Source: Burkholderiales bacterium RIFCSPHIGHO2_12_FULL_69_20
GTDB lineage: Bacteria > Pseudomonadota > Gammaproteobacteria > Burkholderiales > Burkholderiaceae_C
Length of the DNA stretch: 64,000 bases
Reading direction: 5' to 3'
Assembly (NCBI GenBank): GCA_001770815.1
Contig: MESD01000193.1
Coordinates: 18,743 to 82,742, forward strand
Below are positions 10,701 to 25,700 of this stretch, piece by piece. The position numbers were made by a program, and so were the translations under genes. The notes under the pieces were generated by a model that was not told the origin of the DNA, did not search any database, and worked only from the letters and a program-made list of their open reading frames with translations. The first letter of the stretch is position 1. Each line of letters starts with the position of its first letter.

Positions 10701-13700
10701 CCAGTCTCACGAAGTAACTGTCGACGCTGAGGGCCTCGCCAGTGGCGCCCTCCCGCACGGTACTGCTGCCATCGCTCTCGCGGATGACCACGGCGCCGGC
10801 GCTGGCCTGTGCCACGGTGGGGTCGATGCCGTCGATGGCCAGACCGTCGTACAGCGAGTCGGGTGCCGTCACCGTGTGGCCGATGCTGCTGGCGCTGCCC
10901 TCGAGCTGCTGCATCACGATGGGTTCGGCCACGTCGCCGCCCACGTTGACACTGTCGCTGCCCAGCCCGCCGATGATCCGCGTGATCACGCCCACCGGTG
11001 TGCCCAGCACGTAGAAGTCGTCGTCGGACTCCAGGCCGTCGATCTCGAGCACCTCGATGTTCTGGAAACGCACGTTGACGCCCGCGCCGAACACGCCGCC
11101 TTCGGTGATCACGAAGTTGTCCGGAAACTCGGTGCCCAGGATCACCACCTTGTCGAAGCCGCTGCCGCCGTCGACCGAGACCGGCGCGTTGATGTTGTAC
11201 TGGACCGTGTCGTTGCCCTCCCCGGGGCGCACGTTCATCTGGCCGGCGGTGGACACGTCGCTGGTCAGCAGCGGCTGGGCCACGCCGCTGGCGTCGAGCA
11301 GGATCTGGCCACTGCCGTCGACCTGCGCCAGCGCGAAGGCGCGCACGATGAACAGGTCGTCGCCAGCATCACCTTCCAGGCGCAACTCGGCCTTGTTGCT
11401 GTAGACGGTGAAGCTGTCGTTGCCGCTGCCGCCCTGTGCCACGATCGGCAGGGACGCACCGCGGCTGACGTAGCCGCGCGTGGTGGCGATGGTGGTGAAG
11501 GCATCGGTGCCCGAGACGTTGCCGGCGATGCGCTGCGAACCGTAGATCTGGCCGATCTGGAAATGGTCCTGGCCGCTGCCGCCGTCCAGCGTGGTGATGG
11601 CGCTGTTGTCGTCGACGGCGAAGACGTCGTTGCCGCCCTGGCCGTAGACCTGCAGCCGGCCATTGAGGTTGGCGTCGTAGTTGATGCGCTGCACGGATTG
11701 CGGCCGCACGTTGCCATCGGCGCTGGCCGCGCGGGCCTGGTCGAGCGTGCCGTGCAGCAGCGCGACGAAGGCCGGCGCGGTGGCCAGCTCGGACGGGATG
11801 GCGGCGCTGCGGCGCAGCAGGAAGATGTCGTCGGTGCTGCCTTCGGCCTCGTTGCCGTCGACGCCGAAGACGCTGAGCACGTCGACGCCGTCGTCGGGTG
11901 CGCCGGTGTCGAGCACGTTGATCACGTGGTTGCGCGCCTCGCCCTGGCTGCCGGTGGTCAGCACCAGGTAGCTGTCGGTATCGGCCTGGCCGTCGAGCGT
12001 GAGCGTGTCGCCCACGCCGTTGCGGTCGACGTGCATCGAACCCAGCCGCGTGACGGTGAACCGATCTTCGCCGTCGCTGTTGGTCGTGGGCAGGCTGCCG
12101 CCGGCGGTCACAGTGGCGCTGCCGTAAGCGCTGGTATTGGCGTCGAGGTCGGTCTCGTAGAACAGGAAGCTGTCGGTGTCGTTGTTGCCGAGGATCTGGG
12201 TGAAGGACTTGTCGTTGGGGTTGAACTGCGTCGGATCGGCGGGCGCAGCGGTCTTGCCGATGCTGCCGCGCAGCAGCATCGTGCTGCCGAAACCGGCGTC
12301 GGGATCGGCCGGGTCGAGGCTGCCGTCGGCACGGCGCCGCTCGTCGCCGCGGATCTGGATGCCGGTGCCGGCCACCACGCGGTTGTTGGCGTGGGTGATC
12401 ACGTTGTCGCCGATCCACAGCGCCACGCTGAGTGCCGCCACCGCCTCGCCGGCGGTCACGCTCAGAGCCGCGCCCTGGGCGATCTGCGCGCCTTCGCCGC
12501 CGTCGTCGACCAGCAGGTAGAAGTCCTCGCCGGTGCTGATCACCTGGGACGGGTCGCCGTTGAGGAACACCGGCGTCAGCGCGGTGTCGGGCACGGTCAG
12601 GCGGATGTCGCCGAAATCGGACCGGGCGGCCAGCAGGTTCAGTTCGCGCTCGGTCTCGCTGAGGTAGATGCCGGCATCACCCTGCACGTAGACACGGCCG
12701 TCGGCCACGTAGGCGCCGGCCACCACGCCGCTGTTCACATCCAGGTCGTCGCCGACACGCCCCACGCTGCCCGCGTGCGCGGCCAGGTCGATGCGGCGCG
12801 CGGTCACGTTGGGTTGGTCTTCGTTGCCGGCGTCCAGCGTGGCCAGCTGATCGACGATCGATCCGGCACGGACCGCCAGCGACGCATCGCCCCGGTTGGC
12901 CCGCACGCTGGCCACGCGCAAGTCGCCGTCGATTTCCTCGATGTAGACCGACAGCTCGGCGCTGACCGTCAGCGCACCGCTCTTGGCACCGGTGCGATGG
13001 CCGGTGGCCACGCTGTCGACCAGATTGGTTTCGATGAAGTTGGCGCGGCTGCCCACGCCGCCGGCCAGCGCCGTCAACGTGATGCCGACGCCGCCGATGT
13101 CGGCCAGCGAGGCCAGATCGTTGTCGGCCGCATCGGCGTCGACGAAGCTGCGCGGCGCCATCAGGAACACGCTGTCGGTGGTGGAGCGGATGCTGCCCAC
13201 ACGCAGGTCGTCGCCGTCGGTGGCGTCCACCGCGACGATCTCGCGCCACGGGTTGGCCTCAGTGCCGATGAAGCCGTTGCTCAGCAGGTCGACGAAGTTG
13301 CCGCCGGCCCGGAGGTTGCCGACGCCCAGCAGGTTGACAACCCGGGTGTCGACATCGGGATCGGTGCTGTCGATGGCGCTGATGCGCAGGTGGTCGCCGG
13401 CCTCGGCCAGGCCGAAGGTCCAGGTGGCGTCCACCACCGTGGCCGGCCCGGTGGCGAAGGCCGCCGTCGGATAGATCGAGCGCACGGGTTCGCCGTTGGC
13501 CAGCAGGTCGGGCCGGTAGAAGTTGTAGTACGGACCGCTCTCGGGGTAGCTGTTGCGACCCTGCACCGTCACCAGCACACCACCGGCGGCCAAGCGACCC
13601 GCCTCGATCACGGTCTGACCGATGCGCACCTGGGTGTCGCGGCCGGCCGTCACGGTGTCGACGCGCGGTGTGGGCACCGGCAAACCGCCGGTGACCGGAT

Positions 13701-16700
13701 CGACCGCAACACCGCGGAAGCGGGCGGACAGGTCGAGGAACAGGTCGGTGCCCGCCTCGCCCCAGGTCTGCGCCACCTGGCCAGGGGCGTTGATCAGCTC
13801 GACGCGCACCGGCGCGGCGACGGACCCCACCGAACCATGGGCCTCGATGCCGTGGAAGCGGCTGACGAAGGCCTCGGCCGTCTGCGGCAGCACCGACGCC
13901 AGCGCGTTGAGGATCGCCGTCTGCTGGGCGCCGCCACTGAAGCCGGCGATCTGCACCACGAACGGCGTCTGGCCGGCCACCTCGATCTTCACCAGGTCGC
14001 CGATCTGGAAGCCATCGGCCAGCCAGCTGCTGCCGTTCTGGCGCGTCAGCGTGTCGGGCGTGGTGCCGTTGCCCGCGAAGTTGATCACGCCTTCAAAGCG
14101 GTGATCGCTCTCGCCCTCGAAATCGGCCGGCACCGTGGCCGTGTGCTGGTTGCCCAGCATCCCGGTGCGCACCAGGTAGGTGGGCAGCGCACCGGTCTCG
14201 GCGACGATGTGGCCGCCGGTGTTGAGCAAGCGCGTTTCGCCGACCGGGTTGTTGATCTGCTTGCCGTTGCGCAGCACGATGTTGCCGGCACCCAGGTTGC
14301 GGATGTCGATCAGCCCAGGTTCCACGGTGCGCTCGAGCTTGAAGTTCAGCGTCACCGGCTGGCCGGCGCGATCCAGATGCACCCGCGGCTGGCCCGTGCT
14401 GTTGACCAGGTCGATGCTGTTGATCAGCAGCGGCGCGTCCGATTCGTTGGTGATGCGCACACTGTCGAAGCCGTCGTCGAAAGTGAAGGTGCCCCAGTAG
14501 TGGCTGGCGATCTGCCGGCCGCCGGCGATCTCGCCCACGGCCTGAAATACCACCTCGCCGAGGCGGCTGTTGAGGATGTCGGCGACCTCGATCTGCGCCC
14601 CGGTGGCGGTGCCCGGCGCCGGATGCGGCGTGCCGTTGACGGTGACATTGATGGCGCGGGCGATCGTGCCATCGGCCAGCACGTACAGCTCGGGCGTGGG
14701 CCCGGCGCCCACCACGACGTCGGCGTCCCAGACGATCGCGCGGCGTTGCTCGGCAATGGCACCGCCGCCGGTGGTGCTGATGCTGCTGTTGTTGGCCTTG
14801 CCCAGCAGGGCCAGGCTGTCGAAGCCCGACACCACATCCAGCGGGCTGGCTGGCACGGCGCTGCTGGTGGCGCTGCCCGGGCGCGGCGCCACGGTGACAA
14901 CCACGCCCGGGTCGCCGTCGATCAGGTTGTGCACCGTGCCGGAGTTGTCGCCCTCGTCGCCAGCGCCGCCGAACAGGCCGTACCAATGCGACTCGGGGCG
15001 GCGCACGGCGTTGACGGTGGTGTGCGTGGCCTCCATGTCCATGCCCTGGCGGCCGCCGATGGCGGTCAGCCCGGCGGCGGTGCCTTCCAGCAGCACCAGG
15101 GTGCTGGAGCTGATGTCGTTGTCGGCGGTCGCGGTGGCGCCGCCGGCAAAGCCGCCAGCGGTGGCTTCGGAGACAGCCGTCGGCCGCAGGCTGCGCGCCT
15201 GCGCCAGCAGGTCGACGGTGCGTGCATCGACCGCGGCGCCGCTGCCGATGACGGCATTGGTGCGCGCGGTGATGTCGTTGGTGGCGGTGGCCCGCGACAC
15301 CGAGATGAAGCCGCCGCCCTTGCCCGAGGCGGTGGCGTTGGTGGTGACATCGGTCACCGCCCGCAGCTTGAAGTCGCCGGCGGCTTCGATCGTCACGCCG
15401 CTGGCGTTGACCTGGGGCGCTGCGCCCTCGTCGCTGAGACCGCGGATCACACCGTCGCCGGCATGGCCGACGAAGGCATTGCTGCGGCTGCCGTAGTCGA
15501 CCGAGGCATCGGTCACGCCCACCTGGATGAAGCCGCCCGAGCGGCTGTTGCCGAAGGCCGAGACCGCGCCCGCCGACAGCGTGGTGATGCTGACGTTGCC
15601 GGTGCTGCGCACGCGGTCGGCGTCGATCGAGGCCTGCACGTCGGCAAAGAAGCTGGCCGTGGCCTGCGGCACCTGCACGTCGGCAAAGGCGCCACCGCTG
15701 CCGCGCGCGGACGACGACGATTGGCCGTCGCCGATCGGCGGGCTGACCTGGCGCAGCGACACGCCGCCCGGGCCCAGCAGCAGGTTCACCGCGCCGGGCG
15801 TGGTGCTGTTGAGGTCCAGCCGCAATTGGTGGTTCAGCGCGGTGCCGCCGCTGGCCGCCAGGTTGATGCCTTCCTTGCCCAGTTGGTGGAGGCCCTGTGC
15901 GTTGCCCACGCTGATGGACGGGACGATCACGCCATCGGGTCGCTGCAGCTGGAAGCTGCCGCCCGACGCGTTGACCACCGTGTAGTTGAGCCCGCTCTGC
16001 AGGCCGCCCAGCGCCTGCGGCACGAGCAGGTGGCGCACGCCCGAGCCCGAGGTGCTGGGGTCGAGCAGGATCTCGGCGCTGCGCAGCGTGGCGCTGCCGG
16101 CGTCGTTTTCATCGGCCAGCACGTCGCCGGCGAAGAAGAGTTGTGTGGCGCTGACCGAGAGGATGGTGCGCTCGCCGTTGTTGCTGCCGGTGTCGCTGAT
16201 CTGGATCTTCTGGCCGGCGACGAAGCCGTCGGCGATCCAGCTGCCGCCGGCATCGTTGCGCGTGATCGTGTCGTTGGCGCTGGCCACCCGGTCGAACACC
16301 AGGCCGCTGACGGTGGCCTGTGTGGTGCCGGTGAGCTTGACGCGGTAGTCGTCGATCTTGACGACCTGGTAGCTGGTACCGTCGCTCAGGCCGCCGATGA
16401 CGGTGCCGTTGCTGTGGTAGGTGACAACCTGGCCGTCGGCCAGGCCGTGGCCGACGTCGACATCAGGGGCGCCGTCGCAATCGGTGTCGATGCGGTTCTT
16501 GATGTAGATCTGGTTGTTGTCGCTGACGGTGAACTCGCCGGCGCCGTCGGGTCCCGCCTTGTCGACCGCATCGCTGCTGAAGCCGGCGCTGGCCGGCGCG
16601 CGGTAGGTGACCAGGTCGCCGTTGGCGAAGCCGCCCAGGTTGAGCCGGTTGCCGCCGCTGATCAGGCCGCCCTGCGCGGCGTTGAAGCTCACCGGCGCCG

Positions 16701-19700
16701 AGAGCGCGGTGTCGAGCTTGATGGTGCGGTCGTCGATCACACGAACCAGGTAAGACCCCGGCGCCACCAGGTTGCCCGCCGCGCCACCACCGGCGTAAAC
16801 GATGCGGTCGCCGGTGTTCAGGTTGTGCGGACCACCGAAGACGATGACGTCGCGGTCGGTGTCGACCCCCGACACACCCGCGCCCAGCGGAAACGGACTG
16901 CTGGTGTCGACGGCGGTGCCGTTGGTGGCGGCGCCCAGCGCCAGCGTATGGGCATCGACGGCGATGACGCCGTAGTCGCGGCCAGCCACCAGCGGGCCGC
17001 TGGCGGTGCCGATCGCCGCCTGCCCGTTCGGGTCGTAGGTCACCACGTCGCCGGTGGTCAAGCCGTGGCTGGTGAGCTGGAGGGTGTCGTTGGCGGTGCT
17101 GACACTGCTGTGCAGCAGGTTGTCGTTGAGTTGAAGCCCACTTTGCTGCTGGCGCAGCTCGGCGTTGACCGAGACGTCGCCACCGGCGTCGACCCGGGTG
17201 CTGCCGCCGCCGATCCAGGCCTGGACGGTGGGCTGGATGTGGATGGCGGACACCGCCGCACCCACCGAAATCAGGCCGCCGCCGACGGCGGTGGCACTGG
17301 CGTCGCCTTCGGCCGTCTGCGCGATGGCATCGACGCTGAGCGCACCGCGGCTGTCCAGGCGCACGTCGCGGCCCACCCAGGCTTGTGTGCTCGGTGTCAC
17401 CGTGGTGTCGGCCCGGGTGCCACGGCCACTGATGAGGCCGCCGCTGGCGACGTTGGCCGTGGCGTAGGCGGTGTCTTTGGAGTCGGCCTTCACCGCCACG
17501 CTGGCGGCGCCGGTGATCTGCGTGCCGTCGGCAATCCAGGCCTGGGTGCCGGCGATGTTCGAGGCGCTGGCCAGCGCCACCTGCACGCTGATGGTGCCGC
17601 CGCCGCCCAGCTGGGTGCGGGCGTTGGCGGTGCCGGCGGCGGTCTCGGCGGTGACCTTCATCGCACCGGCGACGTCGATCGTCGTGGCGCTGCCACCGGC
17701 GAACGCCTGCGCCGCTCCCTTGACCTCGGCCACGGCCGAGGTGACGCCCACGTCGAGCCCCAGGCTGACGTTGATGAGGTTGGTGCTTGACTGCGCGCTG
17801 CGCTGCTGCACCGTGGTCTTGATGTCCAGCGAATCGGCCTCGAGCGTGACGCCCGAGCCCACCCAGGCCCCGGTCTTGGTGTCGACACTGGCCTTGGGCA
17901 CCATCGCCGAGATGGCCACGCCCAGACCGACCGTGACACCCGAGGCGTCGGTCTTGGCCAGCGCATCGGAGGTGGCTGTGACCACCACGCCGCCATTCAC
18001 GTCAACCTGCGTCGTGTCCGCAGCCAGGCTTTCACCTTGGCTGCCACCTATCCAGGCCTCGACCGGGCCGTTGATCGTCGACGCGGTGCCGACCCCTGCG
18101 CCGCTGCCCAGCGCCGAGAAACCGAAGGCCGAGGCGTTGGCCTCGGTGCGCATCGTCGCGTCGGCGCGAACGGCCAGCGTGCCCGCTTGCAGGTCGACGT
18201 TGCGCCCGACGTAGGCGCGCACCGCGGCGCCGTCGATGGCGTTGGGGTTCAGCACCGCGACGGTGATCGCGCCGGCGCTGACGCCGGTGATGAAGGACTC
18301 GGCGCTGGAGTCGTTGACGGCGTCGACCGTGGCCGCCTGGTCCAGGCGCAGCGTGGCCGCACCCCCGCCCGCCGGGCCGGTGCGCTGGGCACCGACGAAG
18401 GCTTCGGTCTGGCTGGCGATGACGGCATCGGACTTGGCCACGGTGATCGTGGCGCCACCCGCGCCGACGATGACGGCGTCGGTGTCGGCGTGTTCGGTCG
18501 ACCTGGCATCGATGTCGAGCGAGCGCGCGCTCAGCGTCGTGGCGCGGCCCACGTAGGCGCGGGTGCTGCCATCGATGGTGGCCGAGGGCACGAAGGCCGC
18601 GATGGCGATGGCCGCCCCCGCGCCGCCGTAGGCGTTGGTGGTGGCCAGGGCAACCGAGGTCGCGTCGATGACGACGTCGGTGGCCACAATGCTGCTGGCC
18701 GTGGGCGTGGTGTCGGTGTAGCCGGCGCCAATGTGGGCGTCGGTGCTGCGGTGGATGCGCGTGACGCCGCCCACACCGGTGGCGCCGGCCACGCCGATGG
18801 TCAGCGCAATCGACTGCGCCTCGGCTTCGGACTTCGAGTCGGCCTTGACCTCCAGGCCGCCGCCCGAGGTGATGCTGCTGGCGCCCTCCAGCGCGGCCAG
18901 CGTGCTGCCGCCGATGTCGGTGCTGGGCAGCGTGATGGCGATGCCCGATGAGCCGACGCCGACGCCGTCGGTCTCGGCACGGACGAACTGGTCGGAGCTG
19001 GCGTTCAACAGCACCTGGCCCGCTGCCGACAGGCTGACCGTGCGCGCCGTGGCCGACACGGTGTTGCTGATCGTGGCGCTGGCCTGCGCCCCGGTGGCGC
19101 CCAGGCTGGTACCCGCCGCCACGCCGACCGAACGCACGTTGATGGCCTGCACCGCAGACGCGGTGATGGCCAGGTCGCCGCCGGCGGCGCTGGCCGACGA
19201 ATCGGCCACCAGCGCGGTGACACTGCCGCCGATCTGGTTGTCGGTGAGCGAGATGCCCACGGCGATGCCTCCGCCGGCAGCAGCGGCCGCCGCCGCCACC
19301 ACCAGCGCCGAGATGTCGGAACGGTCGACGGCCGTCACACCCAGGGCCGTGCCGGCCAACACCGACGAGCCGCCGGTGATCGAGGCCTCGGTCAGGTGCG
19401 GCGTGGCGGCATTGCCGCTGCCGCCGATCTTGTTCATCGCGCTCGACCCGGCGCCGGATGCAGCACCCACCGAGCCAGACACCGCGATGGCCATCGACAG
19501 GGATTCGATCTGGTTCGCCGACGTGGCATCGACGTCGACCCGCCCGCCGGTGGACTGCAGGCTCGATGCGTCCACGTTGGCGCGCACGCGGTTGTCGATG
19601 GTGTTGGTGGCCGGCGAAGCCCCAATGGCCACCGCACCGCCGATGGCCACCGCGATGGCCAGCGCTGCCGCCACGTTTTCGGCCTTGATGCCGGTGTCGT

Positions 19701-22700
19701 CGCTGGCGCTGATGTGGATGTCGCCGGTAGCGCGCAGGCCCTCGTCCGGCGATGCAAGACCCGGCGCGCTGGACAGCACCAGGGCCTGGGTGTCGTTGGT
19801 CACCGTGTTGTTGGTGACGCTGGCCGCGCCGGCAAGGGAGACGGCGCCGATGGCCACTGTGATGGCCAGCGAGGCGCCCACGGCCAGTGAGTCGATGCGC
19901 CCGCCGGAGGCGGCGTCGACGGTGATCGTGCCAACGCTGTCGAAGCCCGAATCCTTCACTTCGGCCAGCGTGACGTTGTCGATGTGGTTGTCGGCGAACG
20001 CGATGCCGAAACTCACGGCCACGGCGCCGATGGCCACCGCGGCAGAGACCGAGGCGCCCACGGCGTTGGACATGATCGCGGCGTCGCTGACGGCCCGCAC
20101 GGTGACACTGCCCGAGCGGTCGAAGACGCTGTCGGAGACCGTGGCCTGCGTGGTGTTTGCGATCGCGTTTTGCGACACGGCGCCCGCGGCGGCCACGGCC
20201 ACGGCGGCAAACAGCGATACCGAAGCGGCACCCGCGGCGCTGACCGACAGCGCGTCGATCCTGGCATCGGAGTTGGCCGTCACGCGCACGCTGCCCAGCG
20301 TGCCGCCGTCGCGCGAGGTGACATTGACGCGGTCGACCGATGCCCGCGTGGCGTTGCCGATGTTGTTGATGGCCACCGACGCACCGACCGCCCCGCCGAC
20401 GCCGGCGTAGATGCCCCCGGCCAGCGCGAACGACACGGCGGCGGCGTCGGCCTTCAGCACGGCCTGGTCGGCGGCGGTGACGGCATAGGCCGCACCGGTG
20501 CGCAACTGGAAGCTGGCGTCCTGTGCCGTGGCCTGCACGGTGTTGTGGATGTTGTTGAGCGATACCGCGCCGGCGCCGGCGATGGCCACGCCCACGTCGA
20601 CGCCAACGCCGACGCTGGCCGCGCCGGCCACGGTGAGCGCCGTGATCTCTGAGGTGGACGTGCCGTCGATCAGCACGTTGCCGCTGTCGAGGATGGTGCT
20701 GTTGCCGACCGTCGCACTGGTGCTGTTGTGGATGTCGTTCAGGGCGATCGAGATGCCGATGGCCACCGAGACGCCGACGCTGCCGCCCACACCCACGGCC
20801 AGCGCGCCCGCGCCGGCGATGGTGTCGATGACGGCACGGTCGGTGGCCCGCACCGTCAACGGCCCACCGGCCGTCACCGTGCTGTTCTGGATGCGTGCGG
20901 TGGCGCTGTTGGCGATGTAGCCGCCTGAGCCAGAACCCGCGCCGGCGATGCCGATACCGGCACTGGTGCCGGCCGCCACGGCGCCGGCGACGCCGAAGGA
21001 ATAGGCACGGATCGACGACGCCGACTCGGCCTCGACGCGCACGCCACCGCCAGAAACCACCGTCGAGCCGTCGATGGCAGCGGTGATGGTGTTGCCGATG
21101 TTGTTGATCGACAGCCCGATGCCGATGCCCACCGCCACACCGACCGAGCTGGTGCCCACACCGATGGCCAGCGCGGCGCCGCCCGAGTCGGCGTCGATCT
21201 CGGAACTGTCGTTGGCGGTGACGGTCACGCTGCCGCTGTCGAGCGTGGCGGACGACGCGTTGATGCGCGCCTCGACCGTGCGCGTGATCTCGTTCTTAGA
21301 CGCAGCGCCGGCGCCGGCCACCGACACGCCGACCGAGCCGACGCCCACGGACAGGCTGCCGACGAGGCTCAGCGCGTCGATGCTGCCGGTGGAGGCCGAG
21401 TCCACGGTCAGGCCGCTGGCGTGCTCGACCGTGCTGGCGTCGATCTCGCCGCGCACGCTGCCCGAGATCTCGTTGATCGACAGCGCCGCGCCCACGGCGA
21501 TGCCGATGCCGGCACTGCTGGCGCTGGCGGCGATGGCCAACGCGAAGCCGCCGGCGTCGGCGCTGATGCTGCTGTCGTCGGCGGCGGTGACGGACACGCT
21601 GCCGCCGGCATCGACACTGCTGCCGTCGCGCAGCTTGGCCTGCGTGTTGTTGCGGATGCGGTTGTAGCTGAACGACCCGGCCAGGCTGCCCGCCAGCGCG
21701 GCACCGCTGCCCGAGACGCTGGCGCTGCCGGCCACGCCCAGTGTCAGCGCGAAGATGCTCGACAGCGATTGCGCGTCGACCGTGACATCACCACCGCCTT
21801 CGACGCGCGAGCCGCTGACCTCGGCCAGCACCGCGTTCGTGCCGTCTTCGCCGATGATGTTGACGGCAAAGGCCGCACCGAAAGCAATGCCGGCGGCCGT
21901 GCCCGACGTCGACAGGCCCAGCGCACCGGCGATGCCGCCAGCCAGCACCTGGATCTGCGATTGATCGGCCGCCAGCACGCTGATCGATCCTGTGCCGGTG
22001 TTGACCGTGCTCTGCCGCACGGTGGCTTCGGTATTGCCGTCGATCAGGTTCACCGAACCCGACCCGGCGCCGGCGCCGGCCACACCCGAGCCCTGCGAGC
22101 CGATGGCGCCGGCCACGGCGGCGGCCAGCGTGTAGGCGCCGATCTTCTGCGCGCTGGTGGCCGCCACCGTCAGATCGCCCGCGGCACCGTCGGCCCAGGT
22201 CAGCGACCCGTTCGTGACATGGGCCTTGGCGCCGCCGTCGATGATGTTGATGGCCACCGAGACGCCGGCAGCCAGGGCGGTTGAGCTGCCCTGCTGGCCG
22301 CTGGCGAACGAAAACGACAGGCCGCCCGCGGCCGCGGTGATCAGCGAGCGGTCACTGGCCGTCACGCGGGCATCACCCCCGCTCAGTGCGGCTGTGCTGA
22401 AGCCAAAGTCGGCCGAGGTCTCGCCCTTGATCACGTTGACGCTGACCGAGCCGGCCACGGCGATCGCCGAGCTGCCGCCGCTGCCACCGCCGCTGCTGCC
22501 CTGGGCCACCGCGCCTGCGCCGCCGGCGGACAGCGCAAAGATGCGCGAGGCGTTGTCGCCGCGCACACGCAAGGTGTCGACGCTGGTGGCCTCGCCCGTG
22601 GCGTTGCCGCTGAGCGTGAAGGCGGTGTCCTGCACCGAGGCGCGGGTGCCGCCGTCGATCTGATTCAGGCTGAAAGCGCCCGCCAGTGCCGCCGCGGTGG

Positions 22701-25700
22701 CGCCGCTGCCCACCTTGGCAAAGGCCACGCCGCCGGTGACCGCCAGGATGCCCAGGTTGTTCTCGGCGTCGACGGCGACAAAGCCGGCCTTGACCTGGCC
22801 GGCGTCGGCGATCGACGACTGCACATCGTCGTTGACCAGGTTGATCGACGCCGCCGCGGCCACGGCCAGGCCGGTCTTGGGGTCGTTGGAGGCACCGCCC
22901 GGCGCGGCCGGCACACCGGGCACCGATTTGCCCTGCGTGGCGCTCTGCGGAGTCGCCGTCGCGGTGGCGTCGGTGGGCACGTCGCTTTCGGCCTTGGCCA
23001 CGGCACCGGCCACGGTGAAAGCCCAGACATCTCCATCGATCCTGGCCAGCGCGCTCACGCCGTCGGCGACGTCGATGCGCTGCGCCGCCGACACCGGCGT
23101 GCCGGCCACCGCATCGGCAGCGCCGATCAGCGCATGGGTGCTGCGGTCGAGGTCGTTGATGGACACGGCAATGCCCACGCCCAGCGCCTCGCCCTTGGCA
23201 ATGCCGCCGGCCCAGGTCACGTTGGTGGTCAGGTCGCCGGCGTAAAGGCGCACGTCGCGCCCGGTCACGGTGGCGGCCGCACCCAGTTGCACCAGCGTGT
23301 CGCTGGTCTGGCCGGCATACAGCACGGTGCCGCCGATGGCGAAGCTCTTGCCATTGGCCCAGGATTGCGCCAGGTTGACGTTGAGGATCGCCTCCTCGGC
23401 CTTCATGTTGAAGCCGCCGTCGAGGCCGCTGTAGACGCTGGCGCCGTCTTCGACGATGGCGTGCGTGGTGTTCTCCTGCACGCTGATGAAGATCGACCCA
23501 CCGGCGCCGCCCTTGCCGCCGTTGACCCCGGCCGGGTCGAGGCTGAGTTCCTTCTTGGCCTTCCAGTCCAGCACCGGCAGGGGCAGAAAGTCGCTTACGC
23601 CAACGCTGGGGTTCACGTCGAACGAGAAGTCGGGCAGCGAAAAGACGCCCGTCATGTTGATCGTCTGCTGGTAGTTGGTGGCTTCCACCGACACCACCTG
23701 CTCGCCCTTGCCATCGGCCTGCAGCGCGGCCTGGTTGACGTGCGGATTGCTGGTGCCGGGCTGGCCCGGCAGGTCGGCGTTGCGGCGCCAGGCCAGGTTC
23801 TGGTTCAGCGCGACGCCGCCTTGCACCACGGCTTCGGACCGGTTCGTGAACACCAGCACCGACACCGAGCCGGCGATGCCGATGTTGTCGGCCTCGGAGG
23901 TGGCCGAGGTCCAGGTGTTGAAGAACGCGTCCTGGGCCCCGAGGTTGAGGTTCAGGTACTTGGTGATGGCCGCGTAGCCATCGTTGCGGATCGAGTCGGT
24001 CAACTCGCCCCAGGACAGCGGAATGAACTGGTCGAAGCGCGTCAGGATCGGGTAGCTGACGTCGGAGATCACCCGCAGCGCGCGCAGTGCGTCGAGTTCA
24101 GCGCCGCCATGCACGGTGGCCAGCGCGGTGTTGTTGGTGACGTTGATGGCCACCGCAACGCTGGCGTTGTTGGGCGCGCTGGTTGTGCTGCTGCCGCCGC
24201 CGGCCTGCTGCTGCGGCTTGGTGGTGCTGGACGCGCTGATGTTGAACTTCTGCGTCGCCAGCGCCTTGACTTCCAGGTCTTCGTTCGACTGCAGCACGGC
24301 ATTGCCCAGCACGTCGCTCGTGACCACATGGTCGGCGTAGGTGAAGGCCAGGCCGCCGGCGATCGAGAACTTGCCGCTGGCACCGGCCGCGGGCTTGCCG
24401 GCGGCGTCGCGGTAGTCCTTGGTCAGGCCCTGCAGCAGCTTGTCGCCCAGGTTGGGCGTCAGCTTGCCGGGCACTTCCTTGAGCTTCTCGATGAGGCCCT
24501 TCGGGTCGGGGTTCTCGCTGTTCAGGCCGGCACTGGCGGTGGCCCGGTCGGTGGCCTCGTGCTGCGCAACGATGCCCACGCCGGTGGCAAAGCCGGAATC
24601 GAGCACGTGTTTGGCATAGAGCTGATGCCCGCCGCCGGTGGCGGCGCCGAGTTCGATGAAGACGCCGGCGCGCGATTCGTTCTCGCTTTCGGCCAGGCGC
24701 AGCACCTGCGCGTCGGCGAACCGCGAATCACCCTGCAGGTTCTGCTCGTTGGTGCTGGCCACCACGTAGTAGGTGCCACCGTCGACCAGCCCCGGGATGG
24801 CCGTGCCGCCGGCCGGCGCCTTGTAGACCACGGCCTGGCCAAGTTCGAAGGCGTTGAACACCGTTGCGCCGTTGCGGTTGACGGTCACCGTGTTGGCCGC
24901 GTCGCTCACGTCGGCGGCACCGAAGACGTGGGTGTTGTTCTCGGTCGCTGGCAGGTTCTGCGTGCGCAGGTCGACGATGTTGTGGGCCTCGACGCCCGCC
25001 GCGGCGCGCAGCGCCTGCGTCTCGGTTTCGGCCAGCTTGATCCAGCCGTCGCCGCTGGTGATGACGAAGTACGAACGCCCGTCGGCGAGCCCGCCGATGC
25101 TGGTGCCTCGGCGGTTGGTGTAGGTGATGGTGTCTTCGGTGACCAGCGCGTTCGGCCCGACGTAGATGCGGTCGTTCGCGTAGTCGACATAGCCGGCCTG
25201 CGGCGTGCCGTCGGGGTTGAGCCCGGCCAGTGGGTCGATCTCGATCTTCACCGTGTAGCCCAGCACCGGGTCGGCATGGGCGATGACGGTGCCGTCGACG
25301 CGGGTGCGGATGTCGGCCTGGGAGAAGTTCAGCCCGAAGGCCAGACCGGCCTTGCCGTCCGAGAAGATGCCCGTTTCGGCGTCGGCTTCCGATGTCGTGC
25401 TGCCCTTGGCGGTGATGTTGGCGGTGAGCTGGGCCTCGATGTGGGTGCCCGTGGCCACCGTCACCAGCGAGGTGGCGTTGGCATCGCTGACCGCCAGCGC
25501 CAGCGCGATCTGCGCCGCGCCGGGGTTCTGCGTGCTGTCCATCTCGCGCTCGGTCGACGCGTTCATCGCCGCCGTGGCCTCGGCGGTGGCGGTGATGACC
25601 ACGGCGGCGCCCGAGGTGATGCGCACGCCGGTTTGGATGTCGATGCGCGCGTCGGCGTCGGCGCGGGTGTAACCCACACTGAACAGGCTGCCCTTGGCCA

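Noticed and set aside
12885-12895. RGD tripeptide in giant 1 (VRANRGDASLAV)
   Set aside because: In an 8,668-residue protein rich in G, D and R a chance RGD is expected; nothing else suggests an integrin-binding loop.
8749-17790. Very long plus-strand open frame (over 3,000 codons) opposite giant 1, with similar ones at 23134-27939, 28840-35079, 45577-53034 and 53044-57486
   Set aside because: High-GC genes leave few stop codons on the opposite strand. The translations are low-complexity Arg/Ala/Gly/Val/His strings without domains, and they mirror the repeats of the sense frame.
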